This document shows positions 16,763 to 24,688 of a stretch of DNA of 64,000 nucleotides, piece after piece. Numbering within the stretch: the stretch's first letter is position 1; every line of letters starts with the position of its first letter. The notes under the pieces were generated by a model. That model worked only from the letters and a program-made list of their open reading frames with translations. It made no database searches and was not told the origin of the DNA. Made by a program: the position numbers and the translations under genes. Origin of the DNA: Lentzea flava (GTDB taxonomy: Bacteria > Actinomycetota > Actinomycetes > Mycobacteriales > Pseudonocardiaceae); the NCBI RefSeq assembly GCF_014648475.1, contig NZ_BMRE01000018.1, positions 1 to 64,000 on the forward strand, read 5' to 3'.

Positions 16763-18376
16763 ATGACCACCTCAGCCAATCTGAAGAACCGATTCGTCGA
16801 TCTCTACTCGTCGGTGTACGCCATCCTGGACGACGCGAAATCCGATCACGATGTTGTGAAGCTCTACAAGGGCAGCCATGCATCAGCTAACCCGCACGAC
16901 ATCGTGACCGACTTTGGAGAGTTCTTTTTCCGCGAGCAACGTGGCTTGTTTTCCTACATATGCGCTCAAGGCGTAGCCGGCAGGTCGAGACTGACGGAGA
17001 ATTTAGACTCGTTCGACCTGAGCCATCGACCGCGGGTATCGGCGCGGGCGGCGTTCGAGCTGCTGGCCGACGAGCGGCGGCGCCCCCATGAGTCCGCAGA
17101 CGACTTCCTCAACTATCTGTCGAAGAGAGAACACAGCCTCGGCGGCTACCGCGGTGGTTCGAGTGGGTACGGCGACGAAGCGCAGGCGTTCGCCGCAGCA
17201 TATTTCCGTCAGCAGGGTTTTTCTGTGTCGATGGATGACGTGATGGTGTTCTGCGGCGGGTTCAAGGGTGTGTTCTTCGGGTTCTGTTCGAGTTTGCTGT
17301 GCGAGCGCGACTACGAGGAGCTGCGCCCTCTGGGAGGCAGGATTCTCGTACCCGAGGGGTACTACCAGAGCCTGCGCCTGGTACCACCACTACTCGCCGC
17401 AGAGTTGTCGGTGACGCCTGACCTAACTGGGGAAGCCGTCGCGTGCTGGTTGCACTCGACCGCGGGCCATCCCGGTCGTGCGGTGTACGTGCCGATCGTG
17501 AACAACGCCAACGGCCGAATATTGAGTCGCGATCGTGCTCTCGGCATCGCTGAAGCCGTGCTGACCTACAACCAGCGGCACCCGGACAGTCCGGTCTACG
17601 TTCTCGGCGATGACGTCTACGAGGGCAGCTACCTGACGGAGGACGTCTCTCCACAGCCCATCGGAGCTGTGACGGGAGACGACCTCGGAGACGCGCGCCT
17701 GGGCCGGATGAGCGACTACACCGTCACCGTGACCACCCCGAGCAAGACCGTCGCGTTCCCAACCTGCCGGATCGCCTACGCGTCCACCACGAACAAAGCG
17801 CTCCGAGCTTCGCTCGCCCACTATCGCACCGTGTTCAGCTACGGACGTGTTCCGCAGATCGACGAGTTGACTGGAATCGCCGCGCTATGCCTGACCCCGC
17901 AGTCCTGGATCGACGACTGGAACAGGCAATACCGCAACAGACTCGCTTTTCTCCAAGCCGAGATAAGCAATATCAACAGCGCGTTGGGTTTTGAAGCGTT
18001 CCAGTTGCAGCCACCCGAGGGTGGCTGGTATGCGGCGTTGCGCGTCTCGCCGAAGGTGTTCTCATCGAAGCTTGAGAGCAGCGTGGACGCGTTCTCAGTG
18101 CTGCTGCACTACGGCGAAGACAACAAGGACACGGGTATCGCCATGCTTCCGGGCGAGCTGTTCGGCTATCGCTACCGGCGCGACGACCCGGACAGTTCGT
18201 TCGTGCTGCGAGGAAACTTCGCGGTCGGACTCGACGTGGTGCGCGAGTTCGCCGCCCGTCTACGCGATGCCGCGTTCTGCCTTCGGGCATGGGGTCCCCA
18301 GATCGAGGAGTACGCCAAGCAGCGTGCTCGGGCGGTCGCGGACGTAGACGCCATCGTGCGCCACCTGCGGTACTGA
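16763..18376 (+). CDS. PLP-dependent aminotransferase, class I/II fold
   Basis: 537 aa. Fold-type I aminotransferase signs: a conserved Asp in VLGDDVYEG (about residue 283), the probable Schiff-base Lys in TPSKTV (about residue 328), followed by CRIAYAS in place of the usual GxRxGY. The N-terminal extension of about 120 residues is longer than usual. Aminotransferases transfer amino groups from amino acids to keto acids; the substrate here is unknown. It is an unusual passenger for a siphovirus, directly following the tRNA gene. It could be metabolic cargo for the lysogen or part of a modification pathway. Confidence 0.8.
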   Translation: MTTSANLKNRFVDLYSSVYAILDDAKSDHDVVKLYKGSHASANPHDIVTDFGEFFFREQRGLFSYICAQGVAGRSRLTENLDSFDLSHRPRVSARAAFELLADERRRPHESADDFLNYLSKREHSLGGYRGGSSGYGDEAQAFAAAYFRQQGFSVSMDDVMVFCGGFKGVFFGFCSSLLCERDYEELRPLGGRILVPEGYYQSLRLVPPLLAAELSVTPDLTGEAVACWLHSTAGHPGRAVYVPIVNNANGRILSRDRALGIAEAVLTYNQRHPDSPVYVLGDDVYEGSYLTEDVSPQPIGAVTGDDLGDARLGRMSDYTVTVTTPSKTVAFPTCRIAYASTTNKALRASLAHYRTVFSYGRVPQIDELTGIAALCLTPQSWIDDWNRQYRNRLAFLQAEISNINSALGFEAFQLQPPEGGWYAALRVSPKVFSSKLESSVDAFSVLLHYGEDNKDTGIAMLPGELFGYRYRRDDPDSSFVLRGNFAVGLDVVREFAARLRDAAFCLRAWGPQIEEYAKQRARAVADVDAIVRHLRY

Positions 18377-18491
18377 CCACCTCGCCGTGTCGGCGTGGCG
18401 GCTTGATCCGTCCCGGTCGACACTCCAGGCTGACCCACATCTAGGGTGGGCGTCTTCGTTGATCTACTACATGTTGCGATTGGGGTCATTC

Positions 18492-18965
18492 ATGACGTGC
18501 TCGACGTGTGGAACCTCGCGGTCTCCCGAACGTGAGCGGATGCCAAGGAGCCGGGACGGACACACGACGTCGTTCACCATCGGCGGAGGCGAGTTCTACG
18601 TCACGGGGAACGCGCGCGATGACGGCAGCCTTGGCGAGGTTTTCGCCAAGTTCGCCAAGGAGGGTTCGACCCTCGCCGGCCTGATGGACGCGATCTCCAT
18701 TCTCACGTCGATCGGGCTCCAATACGGCGTGCCGCTGGCTGTCTTGGTCGAGAAGCTGACCAACACGCGATACGAACCGATGGGGATGACCGACGACCCC
18801 GAGATCCCGCAGGCATCGTCGGTCATGGACTACGTGTTCCGCCGCCTCGCGCTCGACTTCATGACCTTCGAGGACCGCAGGAAGCTCGGCATCTTCACCC
18901 CAGACGAGCAGGCACGGATGCTGACCGAGGACGAGACCGGCGTCCCCGGCGTTCCCGCCTGGTAG
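18492..18965 (+). CDS. Stand-alone TSCPD domain (C-terminal part of NrdJ-type ribonucleotide reductase)
   Basis: 157 aa from ATG 18492 (upstream in-frame starts at 18387 and 18471 are possible). From about residue 35 it reads like the tail of adenosylcobalamin-dependent ribonucleotide reductase: GSLGEVFAKFAKEGSTLAGL, LQYGVPLAVLVEKLTNTRYE, GMTDDPEI and MDYVFRRLALDF. An N-terminal Cys-x-x-Cys is also present. The catalytic reductase domain is missing, so it cannot be an enzyme by itself. Possible roles are an NrdJ-interacting or nucleotide-binding accessory protein. Confidence 0.8.
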   Translation: MTCSTCGTSRSPERERMPRSRDGHTTSFTIGGGEFYVTGNARDDGSLGEVFAKFAKEGSTLAGLMDAISILTSIGLQYGVPLAVLVEKLTNTRYEPMGMTDDPEIPQASSVMDYVFRRLALDFMTFEDRRKLGIFTPDEQARMLTEDETGVPGVPAW

Positions 18966-18993
18966 TCACAGAACTCGACGACCGCGAAGTTCC

Positions 18994-19021
18994 GCGGCCC
19001 CGTCAGCTCTGGCGGGGCCGC
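18994..19021 (+). terminator. Terminator-like hairpin
   Basis: GCGGCCCCG pairs with CGGGGCCGC (9 bp, 10-base loop) followed by TTTCG, 28 bases after the TSCPD gene ends. Confidence 0.65.
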
Positions 19022-19214
19022 TTTCGACCGGCGGCTATGTGAATAGCATTCAGTGGCATCCCGCAGGGCGGTCTTCGGAAATCCTGCGGCAAAATCGTCG
19101 CTCTCAGCTACGGCGTACTTCAATGACTGGTCCGACTGAGCGAATGCAGCGCGTACAGCCTGGAATGGCCAGGTTTCATGGAACGATCACGTTGGTCGAA
19201 CGTGTGGGGGAATC

Positions 19215-19826
19215 GTGAGTGTGAAGTCCAAGATCGGCGTGCCGCTGGTGCTGCTGATCGTGGCCGGCTTGTACTCCGCCGTGGAGTACCCCGAGGAAAC
19301 CAGCAACGCCATCGAGACGATCAAGGAGTTGTTGCCCGACGACGCTCCGGTGGGCATGGAGGTGCCTCCGCCGTACAACGATCGGTACAAGACGTGCACC
19401 GCCGCGCAGGTGGTCAACGACAAGCGGTGCGGCGACGACAAGGTTCTGCCGATCGACGCCAAGAAGATGCCGCACATCGCCCGAAACATCTCGCTGCACT
19501 GGAAACAGCACCCGCAGACCGCGGCCCTGACGAAGGCCAGCTACAAGCAGGCACAGAACTACAAGGACTCCGGTTGCGCAACCTTCGTGCGCACCGTCGA
19601 TCCGCCTGAGCGGGGCAAAAAGGGAAGTTGCGATGAATTCCCGTTCAAATCTACTGAGGAGGGCGGTGCCGGCTCCCGGATCGAGGAGGTACCGAGGCGT
19701 GAGCAAGATATCCAGGGCGGTGTGATCGGCGGCTTCTACTCGACCCACAAGATGGTCGATGGCGATAAGTACGTCGTCGTCCTCGTCAATACCGCTAGCA
19801 TCGCGCCGGGACCGTACAAGGGGTGA
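19215..19826 (+). CDS. Secreted or membrane-anchored NucA/NucB-type deoxyribonuclease
   Basis: 203 aa from GTG 19215 (GGGGGAA upstream). N-terminal hydrophobic signal/anchor (IGVPLVLLIVAGLYSAV). The C-terminal domain carries the NucA/NucB signature SCDEFPFKSTEEGG with flanking cysteines, as in secreted or sporulation-specific DNases and many bacterial toxin domains. The usual catalytic Asp-His-Asn-Asn run is not obvious at its expected place, so activity is not certain. It overlaps the DUF6461 gene by four bases (GTGA). Confidence 0.75.
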   Translation: MSVKSKIGVPLVLLIVAGLYSAVEYPEETSNAIETIKELLPDDAPVGMEVPPPYNDRYKTCTAAQVVNDKRCGDDKVLPIDAKKMPHIARNISLHWKQHPQTAALTKASYKQAQNYKDSGCATFVRTVDPPERGKKGSCDEFPFKSTEEGGAGSRIEEVPRREQDIQGGVIGGFYSTHKMVDGDKYVVVLVNTASIAPGPYKG

Positions 19827-20389
19827 ACATGCTCGACGTGCAGCAGTACCAGTGGATCGCTGATCAGCGCTACTCCGCGGTCACGGTCGCGCTCTTCGAC
19901 GGGGTGACCGAGGACGAGGTGATCCGGGCCTACGGCGGCGACCCGCGGTCGTCGGAGACCGCGACCTTCGACGAGGCGTTCAACTCGTTCGAGCCGGGCG
20001 CCCCGTTCTGGGTGCAGACCCTCACGGTGGGCTCATGCATCGTCGCCATCGAGAACAACGGCTACCTTGGGTCCGCGATCGAGGGGGGCATCGAGGCCCT
20101 GACGCAGCGTGCGCGGTTCGGCAGCGTCAAGTGGAGCGCGACCGGAGGTGTTCCGTTCCTGTACATCGTCAACGGGGATGTAGTCGCGGACTTCGACGCG
20201 TTGTCGTTGGCTGGTGGTGGAACGGGAGGCGGTGATCCCGTGCCTGAGTGGGTGACTCGCGTTGCTTGGTCCGATGTGGACGTTCAGGCCGCGTGCCTGG
20301 CGTTGCTGAGCGATGTCATGAACGTGCCGATCGAGGAGAAGTGGTTCATGACGCCACTGCGGACGACGCGTCTGCCGGGACTCGACTAA
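19823..20389 (+). CDS. DUF6461-family protein, possible immunity partner
   Basis: 188 aa; GTG at 19823 overlaps the nuclease stop (ATG at 19829 is an alternative). The DUF6461-like pattern includes YQWIADQRYSAVTVALF, VIRAYGGDP, SCIVAIENNGYLG and SVKWSATGG. Such proteins occur beside toxin-like genes in actinomycetes and have immunity-protein character. The tight coupling to a secreted nuclease suggests a toxin-immunity pair carried as lysogenic cargo; function not proven. Confidence 0.65.
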   Translation: MNMLDVQQYQWIADQRYSAVTVALFDGVTEDEVIRAYGGDPRSSETATFDEAFNSFEPGAPFWVQTLTVGSCIVAIENNGYLGSAIEGGIEALTQRARFGSVKWSATGGVPFLYIVNGDVVADFDALSLAGGGTGGGDPVPEWVTRVAWSDVDVQAACLALLSDVMNVPIEEKWFMTPLRTTRLPGLD

Positions 20390-20392
20390 TTA

Positions 20393-20737
20393 TCAGGACT
20401 TGCGGCGGCTGTTGCGCTCGATCCACTCTCTCGGAAACGGGTCGCGCGCAATGGCGCCGCAGGGACACCGTTCTACGATTCCCAGCCTCGCTACGCGCCC
20501 TATCGTCTGGGTTCGGCAGTGGTGCCAGCGCGGCGGGCACGGTGCTTGCTCCCAAGGGATTCCGTCGCGGTGAGCGATCTTGACACCGCCCTCCGTCTCG
20601 CTGCTCAGCATCGCGTCGACCGCGAAGGTGAACTCGTCAGGCCTGGCGTATCGCCGCCAGGGCTGACCATCGAGGTATCCCCACACGAGAATCGTGATGA
20701 TGACGCAGGCGAAAACGAGGATGATGAGTGGGATCAT
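20393..20737 (-). CDS. Small membrane protein with Cys-rich tail
   Basis: 114 aa. N-terminal helix (IPLIILVFACVIITILVWGYL), then a soluble tail with CPPRWHHC and RCPCG that may bind a metal. The start ATG overlaps the stop of the upstream gene (ATGA). Function unknown. Confidence 0.55.
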   Translation of the reverse strand: MIPLIILVFACVIITILVWGYLDGQPWRRYARPDEFTFAVDAMLSSETEGGVKIAHRDGIPWEQAPCPPRWHHCRTQTIGRVARLGIVERCPCGAIARDPFPREWIERNSRRKS

Positions 20738-21051
20738 CGGGCTTCGTCAATCTGCTCTTTAGCAACGGTCACGCTAAGGCGGGCGTTCCGGTACTGGTGA
20801 TACCGCTGGTTCAATTCGACGGCCAATCGGTAGTCCCCAGATCCGTATGCGCCCGGAGAGATCATCGCAAGGCCGTGGTACAGGTTCGCGAGGTGGAACG
20901 CCGCGATCTCGGCTGCGCGAAAGGTCTCCACGGTGGGGTTGCCGGCCGCAGCGTCGGCAGCGGCGAGATAGGCCTTGGCGGTCAGAGTGCGAGGCATCGG
21001 TACTCGCACGACGGCCACAGGTCGTAGTGCGTTGGCTGCACCATGTTCCAT
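20734..21051 (-). CDS. Helical protein of unknown function
   Basis: Up to 105 aa; the start may be ATG 21051 or ATG 20997 (MPRTLTAKAYLAAADAAAG). Mostly helical, resembling small TPR-like actinophage proteins. First gene of a leftward pair with 20393-20737. Confidence 0.5.
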   Translation of the reverse strand: MEHGAANALRPVAVVRVPMPRTLTAKAYLAAADAAAGNPTVETFRAAEIAAFHLANLYHGLAMISPGAYGSGDYRLAVELNQRYHQYRNARLSVTVAKEQIDEAR

Positions 21052-21069
21052 GCGGACTACGGTATCGGC

Positions 21070-21246
21070 ATGTGGCCGTGGACGCGTAAGAAGAAGCTCA
21101 CCCTCGCGGAGTTCGAGAGTGCGGCTCGTACGCTCGATTCGTACTGGGGCATCAAGACGGACTTGTCGGGTCGCTGGATCGAGCGCCCGCGGCCGGTTCG
21201 TCGGTGGTGGGCGCCGTGGCGTCGGCGGACCTCTACGGACCGCTAG
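21070..21246 (+). CDS. Very small basic protein
   Basis: 58 aa from ATG 21070 (ATG 21043 also possible). Trp/Arg-rich (MWPWTRKKKLTLAEF, RRWWAPWRRR). Convergent overlap of four bases with the next gene. Uncertain. Confidence 0.4.
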   Translation: MWPWTRKKKLTLAEFESAARTLDSYWGIKTDLSGRWIERPRPVRRWWAPWRRRTSTDR

Positions 21247-21551
21247 CGCACGGTGCGCACCCAGCGGGAGGACACGACCTGATCGGTGAGCTGGAGTGCC
21301 TGCCCGTGGGGGTCCGCGGACGGAATGGCGTAGTTCACCAGGACCAGCTGTGAGTTGTTCAAGCTATCCCACCATCCAGATGTGAGCCCGTCGACGATGC
21401 AATCCACGTCCAGACCGTCGACCACCTTGACGCCGGATTCCAGGTTCTCTTGGAACAACCCGCGCAGGTTGATCTTGACGGGCCGAACCCTGAGCCGCGA
21501 GCCGTGAACCGGGTCACCGTCTTCCCAGCGGTGGGTAGGAATGAGCGACAT
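21243..21551 (-). CDS. Unknown protein behind a LexA-like box
   Basis: 102 aa, no recognised domain. The sequence has a beta-strand-like central region (VKVVDGLDVDCIVDGL). Its ATG (21551) is preceded 12 bases upstream by an SOS-box-like palindrome at 21564-21577, so it may be DNA-damage induced and connected to prophage induction. Confidence 0.55.
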   Translation of the reverse strand: MSLIPTHRWEDGDPVHGSRLRVRPVKINLRGLFQENLESGVKVVDGLDVDCIVDGLTSGWWDSLNNSQLVLVNYAIPSADPHGQALQLTDQVVSSRWVRTVR

Positions 21552-21563
21552 AGCGCAAGGATA

Positions 21564-21577
21564 CGAACAGATGTTCG
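21564..21577. promoter_or_regulatory. LexA (SOS) box-like palindrome
   Basis: CGAAC-AGAT-GTTCG, followed by A; it matches the actinobacterial/Gram-positive SOS consensus CGAAC-N4-GTTCG exactly. It lies between divergent genes at 21551 (leftward) and 21702 (rightward). Confidence 0.6.
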
Positions 21578-21701
21578 ATCACGCCAGCGCCCAGGAGGCT
21601 CGAAAGTCGTTTGAGCACAGTCCATTACGGACGGTGGGCACGGCTGTGACCTGCATCGAAACTCGCGCACGTGAGCGGACAACCGGATACGGTCCGCTGA
21701 C

Positions 21702-21935
21702 ATGAGCTACCTCTTCGCGACCAAGTACGCCGACGCGATGTCGAGGAAGTTTGCAAAGCCCCGCCGTGATGATGGCGGCATGCTCAAGTGGGATTCGGAC
21801 GGTGATGCTCTCATTCCCGAACCACCGCAGTTCGTGGATGTCGTGCTCGACGGGCCTGAACCCGAAGACAAACGCCCGGTAGTGAAGCAGGTCCCGCCCA
21901 GCAGTTTGAAGGCGGTCACGCTCCGTTCAGCTTGA
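21702..21935 (+). CDS. Small phage protein
   Basis: 77 aa, charged, C-terminal Pro/Val-rich (DVVLDGPEPEDKRPVVKQV). No domain. Divergent from the SOS-boxed gene and followed by a strong bidirectional terminator. Confidence 0.5.
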   Translation: MSYLFATKYADAMSRKFAKPRRDDGGMLKWDSDGDALIPEPPQFVDVVLDGPEPEDKRPVVKQVPPSSLKAVTLRSA

Positions 21936-21946
21936 GCAGGGATACA

Positions 21947-21984
21947 AAAATGCCCCCTCCACCGAAAGGCGGAGGGGGCATTTT
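21947..21984. terminator. Bidirectional intrinsic terminator
   Basis: A perfect 14-bp stem, AAAATGCCCCCTCC with GGAGGGGGCATTTT, loop ACCGAAAGGC, A-run before and T-run after. It separates the rightward cargo genes from the leftward early operon, whose last gene is lsr2. Confidence 0.95.
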
Positions 21985-21990
21985 CAGGCT

Positions 21991-22329
21991 TCAGTTCTGC
22001 GCGTGGTACTCGGCCACGATGGTCGCCGGGATACGGCCTCGGTCGGACAGCTGGTGTCCCTGCTTGCGTGCCCATTCGCGGATCGCGCGGGCCTGCTCCT
22101 TGTCCGCCTTCGGCGTGACGCCGCCGACCCGCTTGGAGGCAACCTTCTTGCGACCGCCTTCGCGGCGCCCCTTGGCCACGAAGTCCGCCAGCGCTGTACG
22201 CAGCTTGGCGGCGTTCTTCTTCGACAGGTCGATCTCGTACAGGACGCCGTCGAGTCCGAACCCGACCGTTTCGTCTGCCTTCTTACCGTCGAGGTCGTCG
22301 ATGAGCGTGACAACCGTCTGCTGTGCCAT
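21991..22329 (-). CDS. lsr2: Lsr2-like nucleoid protein
   Basis: 112 aa, normal length for Lsr2. N-terminal dimerisation part (QQTVVTLIDDLDGKKADET, VGFGLDGVLYEIDLS) and the C-terminal DNA-binding helix-loop-helix (IREWARKQGHQLSDRGRIP). The usual AT-hook-like Arg-Gly-Arg is present as DRGRIP. Lsr2 silences AT-rich foreign DNA in actinobacteria; a phage copy could silence prophage genes or interfere with host Lsr2. Promoter-distal gene of the leftward early block. Confidence 0.93.
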   Translation of the reverse strand: MAQQTVVTLIDDLDGKKADETVGFGLDGVLYEIDLSKKNAAKLRTALADFVAKGRREGGRKKVASKRVGGVTPKADKEQARAIREWARKQGHQLSDRGRIPATIVAEYHAQN

Positions 22330-22438
22330 GTGCCCCCCAGGAACTTCAGTGTTTCACGAGCGTCTATAGATATGTGACGGTAGATCGCGAAGTCAAGCGA
22401 CATACGTGTTATCACTCGATTGAGGTCTACGCCACTTT

Positions 22439-24226
22439 CTAGTGCGCTGCGTCGGCCCAGTTCTTGCCCAAAGGGCCGACGCCGACAGGGAAGTGGACGC
22501 GCTGACCTGTTCCGTCTGGTGGTTGCCAGTCGCACGTCATCGCGCGTTTCACGATGGCGATGATCTCCTCGGCGCGGGTAGCCGGCACGGAGAGCACGAT
22601 CGCGTCGTGGACCTGCGCGACGACCATGCGCAGGATCTCGTTCGGCAGCCTGATAAGGCCGTCGCAGACGATTTCCCTGGTGCCGGACTGACCGTACAGG
22701 GCGGGTGCCTGGGTCCATTCGCGGCCTTCGTCGACGAGCATCTTACGCCCCCAGGCGTTGACGACGTAGCCCTTGCGAGCGAGCCGGGTCACCTTGTCCT
22801 GCCAGCGGGTCACCTGCCGATAAGCGGCCTGCATTCCGTCGACGAACTTCTTCGCGATGCTGTGCGCAACGCCCGCGGTCGTGGCGATCGTGCGTGCGCC
22901 AGCTCGGTAGGCGTAGGCGTGCCCGCAGGCTTTCGCTGTCTGTCGGTAGTGCGCCGGGTTGGTGTCGACTTCTTCCTTTCCCCACACCGCGTAGGCGGTG
23001 ATCATGTGGGCGTCCGCGCCGGGCCGGAAGCGTTCGGCGAATTTGCGGTCTCCGGAGTACGCGGCCACGATCCGCGCGTCGGCCTGGCTGAGGTCGAGTT
23101 CGACCAGGACTTCGTCGTCCGCGTTCGGGATGTAGTAGCGCTTCTCCTCGGCTCCGTCGCCGCGGCTGGTCCACACTGTGAGTCCGGGATCTTGCGTCGA
23201 CCATCGGCCGGAGCGCTGGAGTGTGGTGATCTGCGGGTGGACCTTGCCGTCCGCGTGCAGGTGCCGCAGCGCGCCTTCGGCCAGCGGCCGGATTCCGCCG
23301 ATGGCCGCGATCGCCTCCGCCAGCGCTTCGGCCTCTTCCCCTTTCCCTCGTGCCGCTTCCTTGACGGAGTCGCCCCCGAGCGAAGGGGCACCGTTCTTCG
23401 TGCGGACTAGGTCGTCCGCGCGCACACCGACCGACTTGAGCGCGGCGAGAACGGCTTCCTTGCCTGCGTTCGTGCGCAGCGGGGCTTTGCCCTCCGAGGG
23501 CATTCCGTGTTTCTCGACGAGCATGGCCATGTACCGGTCACGGATCGCGTCGAGTTCCTTGATGCGTGCTTGCGCGGCTGGAACGTCGACGCGCCACCCG
23601 TTGCGGGAGATCTGCGCCGCGATCGCTGCGACGAGCTGTTCCCGGATCGCGTACTTGTCCAGCGGTCCCTTACGCAGCAGCGCTTGCAGCACAAGGCGGC
23701 CGGTGCGGACGTCCTGGCGCAGGTATTCCTCGTAGCGGGGTTCGTCGAGCGGGATCTTGTCGTAGCCGCCGAACTCGCGGGCAAGCTCGGTGAGGTCGTA
23801 GGCCTTGCCCTGGACACCGAGCTGGTGCGCCTGCTCGTCGAGGCCGTGCCACAGCTTGGCTTGCTCGGGTCCTTTCACGTGCCGTGGCCGTCCGCGGCGG
23901 TCGATGTAGTTCCGCGGCGCGGGGTGGACGAGCGTGCTGTGTGTCCAGGAGTCGATCACCCGTCCTTCTCGGGCGAGTTCGAGGGGTTCGATGGAGTCGG
24001 CACCGAAAATGGCGGTGAGGTCGAAGGCGTGGATGTTGTGCCCGACGATGTAGCGGGCGGAGCGGATGGCCTCGCGCAGCTCGTCGAGGTCGGTGCTCAG
24101 GTGGACGTGGTCGCTGTTGTCCCACGCGTATCCGGCGAGCCGGACGAATTCGTTCGGCGCCATGTTGTAGAGCTGGTCTGCGCTGTGCGTTTCAACGTCG
24201 ATCGTCACGGTTCGCCGGACGGGCAA
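22439..24226 (-). CDS. Family A DNA polymerase (phage type) with 3'-5' exonuclease domain
   Basis: 595 aa from TTG 24226, with AGGAAGG six bases upstream. Exonuclease motif I TIDVETHSAD (about 8-17) and motif II VGHNIHAFDL. Polymerase motif A VELDLSQADAR, motif B-like region RQTAKACGHAYAY, motif C AQVHDAIVL near residue 540. There is no 5'-nuclease domain, as usual in phage enzymes. Central enzyme of prophage DNA replication, in the leftward early block with primase and helicase. Confidence 0.95.
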   Translation of the reverse strand: MPVRRTVTIDVETHSADQLYNMAPNEFVRLAGYAWDNSDHVHLSTDLDELREAIRSARYIVGHNIHAFDLTAIFGADSIEPLELAREGRVIDSWTHSTLVHPAPRNYIDRRGRPRHVKGPEQAKLWHGLDEQAHQLGVQGKAYDLTELAREFGGYDKIPLDEPRYEEYLRQDVRTGRLVLQALLRKGPLDKYAIREQLVAAIAAQISRNGWRVDVPAAQARIKELDAIRDRYMAMLVEKHGMPSEGKAPLRTNAGKEAVLAALKSVGVRADDLVRTKNGAPSLGGDSVKEAARGKGEEAEALAEAIAAIGGIRPLAEGALRHLHADGKVHPQITTLQRSGRWSTQDPGLTVWTSRGDGAEEKRYYIPNADDEVLVELDLSQADARIVAAYSGDRKFAERFRPGADAHMITAYAVWGKEEVDTNPAHYRQTAKACGHAYAYRAGARTIATTAGVAHSIAKKFVDGMQAAYRQVTRWQDKVTRLARKGYVVNAWGRKMLVDEGREWTQAPALYGQSGTREIVCDGLIRLPNEILRMVVAQVHDAIVLSVPATRAEEIIAIVKRAMTCDWQPPDGTGQRVHFPVGVGPLGKNWADAAH

Positions 24227-24237
24227 GCTTTTCCTTC

Positions 24238-24525
24238 CTACTCGGCCAGCACGCGCAGAGCGCGCTTGAGTTCGTCGAGTTCTTGTTTCGTGGTGCGGAG
24301 TTCTTCGACGAGTGCGTGGTGGACTTCGGGGTCGATGGTGTGGGCGTGTTCGAGGTGGCCGGCGGGGATGGCCCAGGCCCAGAGGTGCCCGGCGAATCGC
24401 ACTCCGACGAGCTTTCCTTGTTCGAGGACTTGGACGACGCGGCCGACCGTGCCGGTGGTGATGGCGGGGTTGTGGCCAGGCGGGGCGGTGTAGCGGACGC
24501 GGTCGCCATTGCGGAAGGTGGTCAC
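24238..24525 (-). CDS. Small protein with SH3/KOW-like fold and coiled coil
   Basis: 95 aa from GTG 24525. The N-terminal beta segment (NGDRVRYTAPPG, TGTVGRVVQVLEQGKLVGVRF) resembles small SH3-like nucleic-acid-associated folds; the C-terminal helix (EELRTTKQELDELKRALRVL) is a likely coiled coil. Between the polymerase and a tiny membrane gene; function unknown. Confidence 0.6.
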   Translation of the reverse strand: MTTFRNGDRVRYTAPPGHNPAITTGTVGRVVQVLEQGKLVGVRFAGHLWAWAIPAGHLEHAHTIDPEVHHALVEELRTTKQELDELKRALRVLAE

Positions 24526-24530
24526 GGCGG

Positions 24531-24602
24531 TTACTCGGTCGGCAGGCTGAAGATCGCCATGAAGATGGCGATCAGCACGGTGAGCATGACGATTGCTTGC
24601 AT
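24531..24602 (-). CDS. 23-residue hydrophobic peptide
   Basis: ATG at 24602 preceded by GGGAGG; encodes a single membrane helix (AIVMLTVLIAIFMAIF) and stops TAA. It fills the gap exactly between two real genes. Possible membrane-active or membrane-tethering micropeptide. Confidence 0.5.
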   Translation of the reverse strand: MQAIVMLTVLIAIFMAIFSLPTE

Positions 24603-24629
24603 GTGTGTTGTTCCTCCCGGAAATGACGA

Positions 24630-24660
24630 GAGGAGGGCGGGCCGGCGGCCCGCCCTCCTC
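24630..24660 (-). terminator. Strong hairpin
   Basis: A 14-bp stem (GAGGAGGGCGGGCC with its exact complement) and a three-base loop between the genes at 24689 and 24602. Terminator or transcript-processing signal inside the early operon. Confidence 0.65.
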
Positions 24661-24688
24661 GTGGTGAAGTTGTTGTCAGCGCGGCGGA

